Source of the DNA: Codonopsis lanceolata
Taxonomy: Eukaryota > Streptophyta > Magnoliopsida > Asterales > Campanulaceae
Direction: 5' to 3'
Assembly (NCBI GenBank): GCA_013146195.2
Contig: CM028384.1
Span: 72,825,990 to 72,889,989, forward strand
Length of the DNA stretch: 64,000 bases
Shown here: one piece after another, positions 12,018 to 23,330 of the stretch
How the letters are laid out: every line of letters begins with the position of its first letter
Numbering within the stretch: the first letter of the stretch is position 1
Program-made: the position numbers and the translations under genes
The notes under the pieces: generated by a model
The model's input: the letters and a program-made list of their open reading frames with translations, nothing else
Databases searched by the model: none
What the model was told of the DNA's origin: nothing

Positions 12018-13410
12018 TTGAACTTTGGTTCATCTATTTTGGCCTCTTTTGTTACATTGCAAGTGACCCCATTTTTTAACGGCCGTTAGACTAGGACGTT
12101 AACTTTTTGTAATTTCTCTATTTTGCCCCTATAAAAGGGGTCCAATTGTAACCTAACAATGTTTAGGGGTTACACATCTGGGGTCAACAATATTTACTGT
12201 TGATCTTCATCTTCTTCGGGAAGAAAACCAGCAACAGCAACCCAGTTTATTATGAAAACTCAAAAGCTAGACCCATCTTCATCTCAAGTCAATTGAATGA
12301 ATTTGGTGGAATTGAGAAGGAAAAAAGATGAAGACCTCCGTTTTTAAGCAACTTCCCACCTCCATTTTTTGAAATAACCAGTTAGACCAGGACATTTTTT
12401 TTAAGCAACCTCATAAACAAAACCGAGATATTCATACAAAACCCAAACAAAACAAAACCCAGTTATTGTTCATACAAACAAAACCCACGATGATAGAGTT
12501 CTTTTTCATACAAACAAAACCCATGTTGAACATCCCCGATTATAGCATCGATATTTAAGATCGGAGATAGGGAGAAAGCAAGGCGAAGACGGCGATTGTG
12601 GCGGATTTTGGGAAAGGCGCTGTTCAAGAAAAAAGAGGGGAGCTTGCAAGGAGATTTGCATGACCGGATCGGTCGTAAACAAAGAAGGAAGGTCGGTGTT
12701 TTTGTTGGCGTCAACAATGGAGAATTGGGCGGAGGTCACGTTGGAACAAGGGCGGTGAAATTGAAGGATGATATGGAGAATCATTGTTTTGATATTCAAG
12801 ATCGGAGGGACTTGAAGCGATGGCTATGGCGGATTTGGGGGAGGGGTCTTTGTGAAAATGAAGCTGTAGAGGGAGTTTGGAAAGATTTCCATGAATCTTC
12901 TTGGGAAGCTAAGAAGGAAGGTCGGCGCTTTTGTTGGCGTCAACAATGGAGAATGGCGGTGGGTGGAGGTCACTTATTTGGAGCAGGCGGGATCGAAGAA
13001 TCGACTCTCGATTTGATTTGGCGATGGATCGGAAGAATGATTCACCGGCGATGGATCGGAGAATCGACTCGATTTGAGGGAGGGGTTTGCTTGGTCGAAT
13101 GGTAAGAGATGGAGGAGGCGGAGCTCGTCAGAATTTGGGAGTGATCGGTTGAGGGAATTTTTCTAGGTTCTAGGATTTTTTCGTGAAGATGAATAATATG
13201 AAGATGGGAAGATGAACATTGTTGACACAAATATGTAACCCCAAAGTTCTATTATTTACGATTTGATCCCTTTTTAATTTAACTTAACGGTTAAATTTAA
13301 CGTTAAAAATGGGGTCACTTCGAAAGTAGGATGGATAGATGAACCAAAGTTTCGGTGGCCGAATTGCAATATGGTCCAAAGTTGGGTGGCCCGTTTGTGT
13401 GTTTTGCCAT
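12018..13410. mobile_element. MULE-like non-autonomous transposon with long inverted ends
   Basis: The left end (ACTTTGGTTCATCTAT from 12022, then AAGTGACCCCATTTTTTAAC) recurs inverted at the right end, where the reverse complement of about 13350-13290 reads ACTTTGGTTCATCTAT and then AAGTGACCCCATTTTTAACG. The right arm extends to about 13410. Long inverted ends around a non-transposase body suggest a Mutator-like non-autonomous element, but no 9-bp target duplication was identified. Inside, GAAGGAAGGTCGG followed by TTTTGTTGGCGTCAACAATG occurs twice (about 12685 and 12915), an internal duplication. A 169-codon frame at 12596-13105 spans both repeats, is Trp/Gly/Arg-rich and matches nothing I know; I do not annotate it as a gene. 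Confidence 0.55.
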
Positions 13411-15716
13411 TTTTCAATTATAAATCGAAAGTTAAATGAGTCAAATTGAACCTAACCTCAATCTCAATAATATTATTGAGTTTGATCCGACTTCCGAGAT
13501 CGCTCCATCATAATGTTCAACTAAGCACAAAAGGCAAGCTCATATTTGATTGAATAGAATTTTGGAAATTAAAATAATCAACATTGCAAAATATTGAGTG
13601 CTCCAAAATTATGTAGACCAGTTTTTGTCTTTATAAAACTTTCGAACTGCAATTAATTTTATTTTATTTTATCAATATTTACAAAAAAGCTGCAGTCTTC
13701 ATCATATGGAGTTACTTTTCCATTTCTCAACGGCTTAAATAGAAATTTTGTTATTCTACTTTTTATATTTTTTTTCCATTAAGCTCACTTTTTTTTTTTT
13801 TTTACTTTACTCACTTTACTTCAACATAAATAACACGTTCATCACTTCGTCCATCTATTTAGATACAAATTTTAATTTTTTCCAAAATCTCAAAACTACC
13901 CTTACTAATATTTCCAATTTCCTCATTCAACGTTTTTTCTTCTCAATTTATTCACTTTCTTTCTCACTCCCCCTACCAAGAATATTACTTTTATACCATG
14001 AATCTATCTATATTTCTGAGTGTGCTTACACAATCAAAATGTATTTCCTCAAAAAAAAATCTATCCAGATTAAAAGTTACAAATGATCGAAGAGGTGAAT
14101 CACGGTGGGTGCTGTTAACAACTAATTCTGCTTTGTAAAGAAACTCACATTTCCACTCTGCCCCAACCCTCCTCTTCTATTTCTTTTTCCTCATTATTGT
14201 CAACTTTTTAATATTCAAGCCTAAATCCCCCAAAATTGCAGTTGATGTCGGCTAGTTCCCGACCTCATAGCGGTATCATTGTTGTAAAGACATCACCTAC
14301 TTAATAAGAAATCGGTGGCTTCGACTTCAAAGCGTCAAAGTTCGCATTGGATTTTAGGATGTCTATTGCACGTGCCTCTTTTGAGAAAAATGGCATCGAT
14401 CTGGAGTTACGCTCGCTTCGGAGCTTGATGTCTCGGCCGGACGTTAAGAAACAGCCCTCGGTAGACCCCTTCCAATAAAGAAAAAGTAAAGACATGTCTA
14501 ATTGGAGAAAAAGCCCTCTTACTGAGCAATTGATTCAGGGTCAAATTCACTAGTAGTTGTTGGCCAAAACTGTCTTACCTTGATCAACCGTTGAACTATA
14601 GGGCAAGGCCAAATGTCTTTAGGATTGAATGAATAGTTCAAACTTGTGAATGGTGGCCTACGGATTGACTCTGCTATTCTGCCGGAAACGTAGATGGCTT
14701 TTCATCCAGTATTCAGTCTCTCCAACTCTGGCTGGCAGGAATTCTTGTTAATTATTAGATTATTAGATTATTAGATCTCAGGAATTGAGAAAGAGGGGCG
14801 ATGGGCTGATAGCAGGGACTTTTATTCTTCAACAACACCGTCCACTTTGCCTTCCTCGATTCTTCCAATTCGTTTGCTTACAGATCTTTTCAACCAAAGC
14901 GGGTTCAGTTGTTCGGTAAATTTCTTGTTCTTGGTCGATTAAGAATTGGGCTAATTTGGTGAGGCGGAAGAGGGAAGGGTATTTGGGGTGAAAAAGATTG
15001 GTATTTTGATCTTTTAGTTTGATCCTTAACTATTAACATTTTAAACTGAAAATCATTAACATTAATAAGAGTATTTTGGTCATTTCAAACATTACCATCA
15101 ATCTAACTAACAGAAATGATCTTCAGTGACATTATTGGTTTGATCGACCAAATATAGTGACTAAAGTGAGGAAACAAATTGTAGAGTGATCTTAATGAAA
15201 AAAAAAAAAAACTAAAAAGTAGGGTAACCAAATTGTTATTTAAGCCTTTCTCAACTAATTAGGCGGCGAGTGAACCAAGTGATTCATCATTCATGAACTT
15301 GGCTTGGTAAGGGTTGGGTTCGTGTAGTCGACAAGTTGCAGGTTGACAAGTCAAGCTCAAACTTAATATTTAGGATTGTCATTTAAACTCAACTATACTT
15401 GCTTACTTTTTCACTCTACTTTAATTATAGGCCACATTTGGACATAAGATATTAACAAAAATTAGTTATTTTAGGGACGGAGGGAGTATTTTTTATGCCA
15501 CATAATATAACAGTTTCATAAGATTTTTATGAAAAAAGTGTATTAAATTTCTCAAAAAATTAGTAAATATAAAAATAAATAAACTTAGCTTATTAGCTCA
15601 CGATAAAGCTTGGCTCAAGCTTGTTGGGTCAGTAAGAAAACAAAACTGAAACCGTTTATAAAGTGAATCATTCAAAATAACACGATGGACTCTTTGGTGT
15701 GTAACGAAGGGTGTAC
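13411..15716. other. Intergenic region, no recognised gene
   Basis: AT-rich to about 14090. 14240-14520 is less AT-rich and contains a 64-codon minus-strand frame (14301-14495) of unknown identity, possibly a captured fragment. 15478-15492 is a lone GGGACGGAGGGAGTA, a Stowaway-type terminus whose partner end is not evident. Confidence 0.45.
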
Positions 15717-15834
15717 AGTTCTAATAGTTTGGTGTCAATGGGGGTTTATGAATTTGTTTAACATAAATAGAAAGTAGTTCTAATAGTTTGGTGTCAATGG
15801 GGGTTTATGAATTTGTTTAACATAAATAGAAAGT
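15717..15834. repeat. Two-copy tandem duplication, 59-bp period
   Basis: The segment beginning AGTTCTAATAGTTTGGTGTC and ending AACATAAATAGAAAGT is repeated with a 59-bp period and almost no differences, indicating a recent tandem duplication. Confidence 0.9.
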
Positions 15835-16092
15835 AGGTCGGTACCGGTACGCAAGACATCCAACCCCATCTTGCTGGAAAGATGCCATGATAAAATATCG
15901 AAGGGGAGTTACTTCTGTGAATAACATAATTAAGGGGGAAGCACATTCCTTGCTCAGATTGTCAGACAGCATCTTTCTTTATTTATTTTTTGAATCGGTG
16001 GTGTCAGGTTAAGTGGTTAATTAAGAGCATCTCAATTAGATAAATTTTTAATACTAATTCTTAGTTGGATCCAACTGTCATTTACACATTTT

Positions 16093-16357
16093 AATATTTC
16101 ATCCATTCTTAAATTATCGTCCTAGTTGACCAAACATACAGATTAAGAAAAAACATTTGACTTAATTATTTATTTTGGTTTAATGTGTAGTTTCCTTTAA
16201 AGTCATGTGTATGTGACCCATGATTAAAAATATGGTGAAAAAGTAAGAGTAAAGCGATAAAAGTGATGTTCTAAAAAGGTAAGTTTCAAAAGTAGATAAT
16301 TATTTTGGGACGGACGAAAAATGAAATGATGACGATAATTTAGGGACGGAGGGAGTA
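16093..16357. mobile_element. Stowaway-like MITE nested in the Harbinger element
   Basis: The right end reads GGGACGGAGGGAGTA. The left end (TTTCATCCATTCTTAAATTA) is its inverted partner, and both continue into TAAATTATCGTC. It lies just inside the left end of the Harbinger element, so it inserted after that element. Confidence 0.7.
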
Positions 16358-16837
16358 ATATTTTTCTCTAAAATTTTCTCTCCAATAGTTTTCATTCTTC
16401 CTCGATTCTTACATGAGTCTCACTATCAAATCATTCACTTTATTCATACAACTTTCTTATTTTTATACTTTTCAAATAAATAAGTGTATTTAACTTTAAT
16501 TATTATATTTCATATTCAAATATTTCTTCTAAATAATAAAATAATTTATAAAAAATATATAACTCATAAATTATTCCATTTAATTTTAATTGACAAATAT
16601 TTTATATTGTTCAAAACTAACCAAATCATAAAACTTTAAAATTAATAAATTACATAATTTGAAAGTTGCATAAAATGAAAATACTTAAAATTACATAAAA
16701 ACAATTCAACAATAAGAATTATATAAAACGTGAATCATTAAAATCAATCACTAGCTCTCACCGTAACGATTCTATATATGTTCAACCAAATCAACTCGAA
16801 GTTCATGATGTCGGTTGCTATCACGTAGCTCGTTATT

Positions 16838-17905
16838 TCACTGCAGATATCCTTGAAATCGTGGTGTTGACCCAGGGTTGACTTGTGTAGGGGCATCTCT
16901 TGTATCATCAATCCAATTCGTAACGTGATCACTCTCATCCTCAACAATCATGTTGTGTAGAATAATGCATGTTAACATAATTTCTTTCAAGTTTTCTCTA
17001 TACCAAAATTGAGTAGGACATCTTACAATAACACGTCTTGATTGCATCACGTCAAATGCTCGTTCGACATCTTTTTTGCAGTCTTTTGCATTTTCTTGAA
17101 TTTCTTCATTTTCGGATCCGCTGGACATGAAAAGCTCTTTACAAAAGTAGCACAATTCGGATAAATTCCACCAGTGAGATAATATCCTTTTATATACCGT
17201 GTGCCATTAACTTCAAATTGCACGACGGTGCATTTCCTTCAAGTACGTTACTGAACAAAAGTAATTCGTATAAAACATTAAGATCATTACGAGAATCCGC
17301 AACTCCAAAAAATGCATGTCATATCCATAAATTTGAAGACGCAACTACTTAAAGCATAAGTGTTGACTTTCCATGACCTCTTGCAAATTGGTCTTGCTAA
17401 GCGACTGGATAATTTTTCCATTCCCAGTGCATGCAGTCAAGACTTCCTAACATACCTAGAAATCAGTGCCTCTGCTCGTGCATTTGAAGAAGCGTTGTGT
17501 ATAATTAGGAAATTAACATATGGACTTCTCAAATATTGATCTCCAAAAAATTCAATAACACATCGATAGAAGTTCAACACATAATCGATGACAATTGTTT
17601 TACCCAATTGGAGGTACTCATTGAGATGGTCGGTCGGAACTCCATAAGCCAATTGTTGGATGGCCACCGTGTATTTTTGAAAGCGGTGACAAACTTTTTT
17701 TTTTTTTGGCATCGAACTCCCATTTAAAATAACGTGAATGTTTCTTCAATTCACTAACTATCCGAAGGAATAAGTTTCTATTCATTCAAAAGCGTCTGTG
17801 AAATATATGATCGAGATATAATGACTGAGTTGAGAAGTAATCATTGACATGTTGAGTCTGTCCAATTTCACGCTTCCAATTCATATACCTCATTTTTTTT
17901 TCCTT
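16838..17905 (-). pseudogene. Harbinger transposase pseudogene (plant transposon protein family, PF04827-like)
   Basis: Minus-strand relic with family landmarks in order: HIFHRRF and MNRNLFLRIVSELKKHSRYF near 17.80 kb, AIQQLAYG and the EFFGDQYLRSP block at 17.68-17.50 kb, GSLDCMHWEWKNYPVA at 17.43 kb, FFGVADSRNDLNVL at 17.30 kb, GYYLTGGIYPNCATFVKSF near 17.18 kb, and KDVERAFDVMQSRRVIVRC with CIILHNMIVEDE at 17.08-16.93 kb. D-C-M-H-W and D-S-R-N-D hold DDE acidic residues. It is dead: a stop (TAG) falls inside the Y-P-V-A-W block near 17.42 kb, another stop follows H-R-R-F, and a frameshift lies near 17.1 kb. The enzyme would cut and paste the element in the nucleus. Confidence 0.85.
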
Positions 17906-18505
17906 TGACGTCTGTCAATATCGGCTTTGACCACTTCAATTAGCTCTTTGTGTGGTTTAACAATCGCTTTACAAAACAAAATTTTATAAGACAAGGTTTG
18001 TAGTTCCTCAATGTTGCAAATACTTGTCATTTATATATAGATTATAAATTACAACGGCTAGTTTTTACAACGGCTACTTTTGTATTATTATACTTTTTAT
18101 TATTTTAATTGATTTTTTAAAGTAAGAAAGTCAAATTGAGTTTGTTTGATATGAACAGAACGGCCAATTTTGAAAGTGTTGAAAAAATTAATTTTTAAAA
18201 AAATAAACAAAACAAGCCTAGCAGCAACAGTTTGATTTAATAAAAAAAAAACTAATTGAATTGAAAATCGCTTGTTTTTCAGCCTCCTTCATGCGTCATA
18301 GTCCCGCGTGTATAGCACGCACCCGGTTGAGTGGCGTGGTGTACCAACCACACTCTCGCCCTTCTCGCTTCTCTCTCTCTTTTCAGTCAAGAATTCTTAA
18401 TATAGAATTTGTTAAGGTAAGAATTTTAAAAGAATTGGCTCCAATGACATCTAATTCTTAGCTTACTAAGTATCTGACTAAGACAAACCGATGGAGTTGC
18501 TCTAA

Positions 18506-19654
18506 GTACCCTCTTTTTGGGTGTACATGTGTGTGGTGAGGGGGGAGTTGGGGGTTGTGGAGAGGGTCGTTGGCCAATAAATTTTCTATTGACCTTTGAT
18601 TCCTTTGAGTTGGCATCAACAATTCCCCCAAATTGAAAGCTTTGGAGATTCTTTAATTCATTCTAGAAAATTTATCCCCTTTAATACATCATCTGTTTTA
18701 GACAAAAAATCAATTATGTTATTTTGGAACGTGATACTTAAAATTTTTACTTTTTGAAAGAATTAAGTTTATAATCTCCTTAACGTCTCAAACGTTACAC
18801 TCTACATGTGGTACTACCGACACATGACTATGCTAAACTTAAATTTAAGTGTTAAATTCATCAGCATGTAATGAATGATGACAAAGTTCAAATACAACAT
18901 TAAATATCAACAATGCATGTGACTAAAGGAAGATTAAAGACAAGGAGAGCTATCAGCCTATCACCATTCACCAAATCAAATAAGCTAATTAACCTTTGGC
19001 AGCGTAGAGGGACTCGGAATCTCTCCATTCTTTTAATGAAGTGAAGTGATCCAACAATCATGGTTGTTCACACCCAAAAACACGACGTGATCTGAGCAGG
19101 GTATGGAAAACAATGGATTGAAATCAACATAGAGATCCTTGAAGAAACGAAAAAGGGAAGACATGAACTTGGTACTGTTTTTGCACCTAAGAACCACCCT
19201 CTGGACCCCTGGTGATCTAAAATGGGCTGGCTGCTCCAATTTATACATCTAACCAAGTTCAGCCACCTCGCTTCTGGGCTTTAGGATCGAAATTGGGCTG
19301 GGCTTTTTAGTTTATGGGGATATATGCTAAATGCTATTCACAGCCTTTTCATCTTTTACCAGTAGACTACTAAAGCTCATTAAGTTACTGGTTATATGCA
19401 ATTTTTTTGTTTAATTAATAAGGTTATTTTGCACGATTATTATCGTTTATAATATTTTTTATTTTTTAAATACCTAAATATTACGAACGAGGGGAATGCA
19501 GTATTTGGATAAAATTGAAGTGAATATTAAATACTTCAATATTGTGTCATGCATGCCTAACAAGGTCCCTAGGCTTCAACTTCAATGGAGGCCAGAACAA
19601 ATCCATAAACCCACTGTCAGTTATAGTGGCTTCACTGTCCAAATTCACTCCTTG
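18506..19654. other. Intergenic region, no recognised gene
   Basis: A 71-codon minus-strand frame at 19033-19248 has no recognisable domain. No transposon termini were noticed. Confidence 0.4.
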
Positions 19655-20420
19655 CTACGAGCACAAATCAAGACAAGTCCTGCTTGCAGCAGACAAGAAT
19701 ATAATTATATATATATTATGGTTTGAGATATCACTGATCATGTAAGAAGTTAGCATATAAGAAGAACCAACCACCTTTGAGACTAAAACATGCCAAACGG
19801 GTGCTTCCAAGAACATGGCTTTACATACATGATCAACCTCTATCAACACATCGATCTTTCCAAATTTTAATGCAGATCTGAACAACTAGCTAATAAATCA
19901 ACCAAATATTCTACATGATCATCTTCACATCTACTCTTACTCTCCTAGAATCATGGTTGGCGACTATCCCAAGGGAAGGTTAGTTTCCAGTATTTCTTGT
20001 TCTGTACTAGGTGGTCAAACCATTTAAGATGCTCTTTCCGGATTCGGTCAACTTAGCTTAATGTTTTAAGTACCCTTTGTACTAAATATCAAAGTATATT
20101 CTCATTTAAAATTAACATCACCAATGACAAGCTAAATATTAAATTAGCAGGAGAGGATTTCTAAGGCTTTAATACTCCGAAAGCATATATATATATGAAA
20201 CTTACGCAAGGGAATCTTCTCGTGGTTTACAATAAAAACACAAGGTGGGGGATATTTAGAGACGAAAACTTGCCAGGATTTAAAGCAAAATCACAAAAAA
20301 AAAATGCTTTCTTCTTATTTAGGACAAAACTTTAGTACCTCAACAAAGACAGTTCAGAACAAACGTAACAATGCGTAAAACAAACTTTTCATGGTTTATG
20401 AGTTATGACCATCAATGTTC
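19655..20420. repeat. Duplicated block A, copy 1 (upstream of G2)
   Basis: Closely similar to 29858-30410, sharing for example GGTTGGCGACTATCCCAAGG and TACTAGGTGGTCAAACCATT. More distantly similar to 26630-27300, sharing GGGTGCTTCCAAGAACATGG and GGTCAAACCATTTAAGAT. Each copy lies roughly 1-1.5 kb upstream of a small-protein gene (G2, G6, G7), so the block belongs to the ancestral duplication unit. Confidence 0.8.
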
Positions 20421-20459
20421 CTAGGCAGCAGCCCCCATTGATCGGAAGGAACTCACAAG

Positions 20460-21650
20460 TCTGAAAATATGATCCATACTAGTGTTCCTTTGTTTATTGC
20501 CCAAACCTATTGTTAGACCCTTGATGTACTTATCCCAGCCACATATAAATATAAACTCCAGCAAGCACATCCAAAACTTTGAAGGCAATCAAACTCACAG
20601 ATAAAACTTTAAAGAACACAATATTCTGAACTAAGCTAAACACCATATATACCCATTGGAGAAACCTCGGTTACCCATGATAACATTAAAGGTAGGTAGT
20701 TTAGTAGGAGATGTAAAAATCTAAGACTTGAAAGCGAAAAACAGCCTTGAATAGGGTTTCCTTCTATTAACTACAGGGCATGCAAAGCATTCTTTGACAT
20801 TAAGAATCAATCAATGAGCGTGACTAAGTGAGTGTCTTGTTCTAGTTTGTTGGAATTACAAATTAAAAATATTCAGTTTCTATGTTGTATTATGCCATCC
20901 ACCGGACATATAGCAATATGCATTTGTAACAAGTAAGTTAAAATGTAGTTGCTTCGGAACAAACAATGCCAAAGCCCTGATTCCAATCACCAGTGGCAGC
21001 AACAAAACAACCAATCTTTTCAAGCCATGCGAAGCCAAGCCAGCCACATTCAATTTTCTTATTCTTATGTATTCTCTCTCTCTCTCTCTCTAGTCAACTA
21101 AGAATCTGCCTTGAGAAATGCACTCTTGTTGAAACAAAAGTGAGGTAACTAACTACACCGACAAGATCCTCTTCTACATTGAGTTTCTCTCGGATTCCAC
21201 GGGAGCATAATACCACCAACTCCGATACCCTTGATTATACCCACACACATAATTCCTTCATAAAAATTACTCTATATAAACCCTTAATATTGCATGCAAA
21301 AGTTTCAAAAGAGGTTAATTACAGCTAACAAGCCAATCCAGCCTCTGATCATAAATAAATACAAGTTTCAAACAAAAGAAACAGAGGGGCAAGTATGGCT
21401 ACTGGAGCTGCACAGGTGATAATTCAGTGCGTCTTTGATGGGAGCTTATCGGCGTCTGATACTACTCTCAGGCAGAGACCTTATCATAAAAGATGCAGCT
21501 GTGCATTGCACAAGTTAAAAGGAGCACTTCCAACAGCATGTTTACAACACGGAACTATTTCTTTCCCTGTGAAAAGGTCATGGAATGATTGCTCCATGTC
21601 AAAAGAAGCTTCAAAATCTCATCTTTCCTGTCACAGTGATTGCTCCATCA
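20460..21650. repeat. Duplicated block B, copy 1 (flank and G2)
   Basis: Nearly colinear with 30610-31810 (flank plus G7), sharing for example GCCAAAGCCCTGATTCCAAT and a CT microsatellite at 21072-21093. The 3' part from about 21090 recurs again at 24377 onward (flank plus G5). These matches define recent segmental duplications. Confidence 0.85.
21272..21300 (+). promoter_or_regulatory. G2 promoter: TATA box followed by RY-type TGCATGCA
   Basis: CTATATAAA at 21272-21280 is followed about 10 bp later by TGCATGCAAA. This arrangement is repeated upstream of G5 and, with TGTATAAAC, upstream of G7. The TATA lies about 115 bp before the ATG. TGCATGCA contains CATGCA, the RY core bound by B3 factors such as ABI3/FUS3 in other plants; that role here is inference, and the motif falls close to the expected transcription start. 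Confidence 0.55.
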
Positions 21651-21658
21651 CACCCTAG
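21395..21658 (+). CDS. Small uncharacterised plant protein G2, RPYHxxCxCALH family
   Basis: An 87-residue protein with start MATGAAQVIIQCVFDGSLSA, core RPYHKRCSCALHKLKG near residues 28-43, and second module ISFPVKRSWNDCSMS near 57-71. Over most of its length it is almost identical to G7 and G5. Its tail is odd: after SCHSD it ends DCSITP because the sequence switches to the leader of the next copy, G3, only about 150 bp downstream. The G2 tail is therefore a recombination product, about 24 residues shorter than G7. No signal peptide or membrane segment is seen. The ATG at 21395 has the context GGGGCAAGTATGGC, shared by all close copies. Function unknown; expression is plausible because the promoter is kept. 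Confidence 0.7.
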   Translation: MATGAAQVIIQCVFDGSLSASDTTLRQRPYHKRCSCALHKLKGALPTACLQHGTISFPVKRSWNDCSMSKEASKSHLSCHSDCSITP

Positions 21659-21677
21659 GTATTGCATGCATAAAAAT

Positions 21678-21678
<1 letters not shown>

Positions 21679-21741
<63 letters not shown>
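21679..21741. repeat. Compound (CA)n(TA)n microsatellite
   Basis: A run of CA followed directly by a run of TA, at the junction between the G2 tail and the G3 leader. The paralogous leader at 34740-34770 has a shorter version. Confidence 0.95.
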
Positions 21742-21744
<3 letters not shown>

Positions 21745-21808
21745 CACACAACCAACCCCGCCACCCATAGACAATCACAAAGAAATTTCAATAAGAAAGA
21801 ACAGAGAG

Positions 21809-22090
21809 ATGAGTATGGCCGCTGGAGCCGCTCAAATGATCCTTCGATGTGTCTTTGGTGGAAGCTTATCGATGTTAGACATGGACATTGAGCAGAGACC
21901 ATACCATCTCAACTGCAGCTGTGCACTGCACAAGCTACAAGGTGTACTTCCCACTGCCGGTTTCCAACACGGAAATATTTCATTCACAAAAAAATTGTGA
22001 TGGATTGATTGTTCCTTGTCAGCGGCAGCAACAAACTTTCAATCTTCCTTCAAGACTCTTACGATTGGAATAATGAGGATAAAAATATGA
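21809..22090 (+). pseudogene. Small-protein family copy G3, premature TGA at codon 64
   Basis: The frame starts MSMAAGAAQMILRCVFGG, contains the core RPYHLNCSCALHKLQG, and stops at 21998-22000 (63 residues) where family members have Ser of the R-S-W / L-S-W module. The same frame then continues open as WIDCSLS and about 22 further codons to a TGA at 22088-22090, so one TCA-to-TGA-type change explains the truncation. The identical premature stop occurs in the copy at 34833, so it predates the block D duplication. It may make a 63-residue short form, be read through, or be a pseudogene. Its promoter is unusually short, 150 bp of mostly microsatellite after the G2 stop. Confidence 0.65.
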
Positions 22091-23177
22091 TTTTGCAGAA
22101 TATGAGGACCACTGTACACATTTGTTTCTCAATTCTCACATCCAGTGCTTTCCAGTAAAGATTGTCTCAAAAAATGTGTGAATTGGGTTGTCATAGCTTC
22201 ATTTCTGTAATTACTGGAGAGTTTAATGCAAAAGGTAAGTTATAACAGCTTCTTTTAGAATCTCAAATATTCCACTACACGTTCAAACTTATGTCATTGC
22301 TGGTTTCAACTTTTCGCTGTTCCAAAAACTACAATTTCTTTCTCTTACAATACAACCCAGATTTTGAATTTTTTTGATTATCCCCATGCTATGGGATGGT
22401 TTCAGTATTTATGTTCTTATTACTGAAAAAATTCCTTATTTCTTACACAATCATCATCCAAACCTGCAGCAGACTAGTTACCTGCTGAAAATGAAACCTA
22501 TTATGGGGATTCGTTCATCTATACACCCATTTCTCAGTAACCTCCAATATAGGCTGTAGCTAGACTCTAGCTCAATTGGTTGATGACTATCAGGAGAGCT
22601 CAAACAGAATGGGTCACAGTGTCTACAACAAGCATCTCCCCCCAAAGACAAAATGATACAACCCTTATCTTTTTCAGTATCCTCTTTGACCCATTTTTCT
22701 TAGTAGTCTAACATACAACTTTGCATGTCAATATTATACGAGGTGCTGGCTAGTAGTTACCTCATATTCGCCACAGAATAAGGAAGCATGTGCGGCTGCT
22801 ACAAGTCTGAATGAAAAACAAGCCAACAAATATGTTAAGTAGACCAAGAAAGTGAACAAAAAATTCAAGATGACCATCCAAACAGAAACTCAAAGTGTGA
22901 TCCAAGGACTATGCAAATGCAATGGATGTCTTTTACATATATTTATATATACCAGTACTATTGACATCTTTAGAACCTTAGAAAACTGCCATTAAAGAGA
23001 ACCAACCCTGCTTGTCCAACTTCCCGTATTCCAAGCCATCAGTTAATCTCTGCCCTATATAAACACTTCGACAAACATGACCGTTTTAACACTCTCACAT
23101 CCACTTAAACATAAACAATCTCATAGTCCACAATAAACGAGCCAATGATCAAAGACAGACATAGAAAGAGAAAAGCA

Positions 23178-23330
23178 GTGACCACTACTGAAATGATGTT
23201 TTAGCATGACATTAATACAGAGCATAGACCATGCTATCGTAACTGTAGCTGTGCACTGCACAAATCAAAAAGAACCAAGGCCATTGTTTTTCATAAACAC
23301 CGGACCATTTCCCCCCTCCTTTGTCCACAG
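23178..23330 (+). pseudogene. Small-protein family pseudogene psi4
   Basis: The start codon is GTG where the paralog at 36232 has ATG. After T-T-T-E-M-M-F comes a TAG, and the segment equivalent to the D-G-S-L-S region is deleted. The remaining frame reads HRPCYRNCSCALHKSKRT, so the core is damaged (P-C-Y in place of P-Y-H). The SW module is missing. Not functional. Confidence 0.8.

Larger units (their letters stand above)
16025..18502. mobile_element. PIF/Harbinger DNA transposon, full length but inactive
   Basis: The ends are GAGCATCTC at the left and, inverted, GAGCAACTCC at the right. They are flanked on both sides by TAA (16022-16024 and 18503-18505), the 3-bp T-W-A target duplication typical of PIF/Harbinger. 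Inside is a decayed Harbinger-type transposase on the minus strand. No second Myb/SANT-like open frame, which autonomous elements also carry, was seen; 18.05-18.48 kb shows no recognisable coding. A Stowaway-like MITE is nested at its left end. Confidence 0.85.

Noticed and set aside
12596..13105. 169-codon protein-coding gene
   Set aside because: Lies within the inverted-end element, spans an internal DNA duplication and matches no domain.
15717..15834. CRISPR-like or satellite array
   Set aside because: Only two direct copies without spacers; a simple tandem duplication. No CRISPR is expected in a plant nuclear genome.
21666..21770. Coding frames through the CA/TA microsatellite (21585-21891)
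   Set aside because: They consist of H-T and I-Y dipeptide runs from simple repeats and overlap the real G2 and G3 frames.
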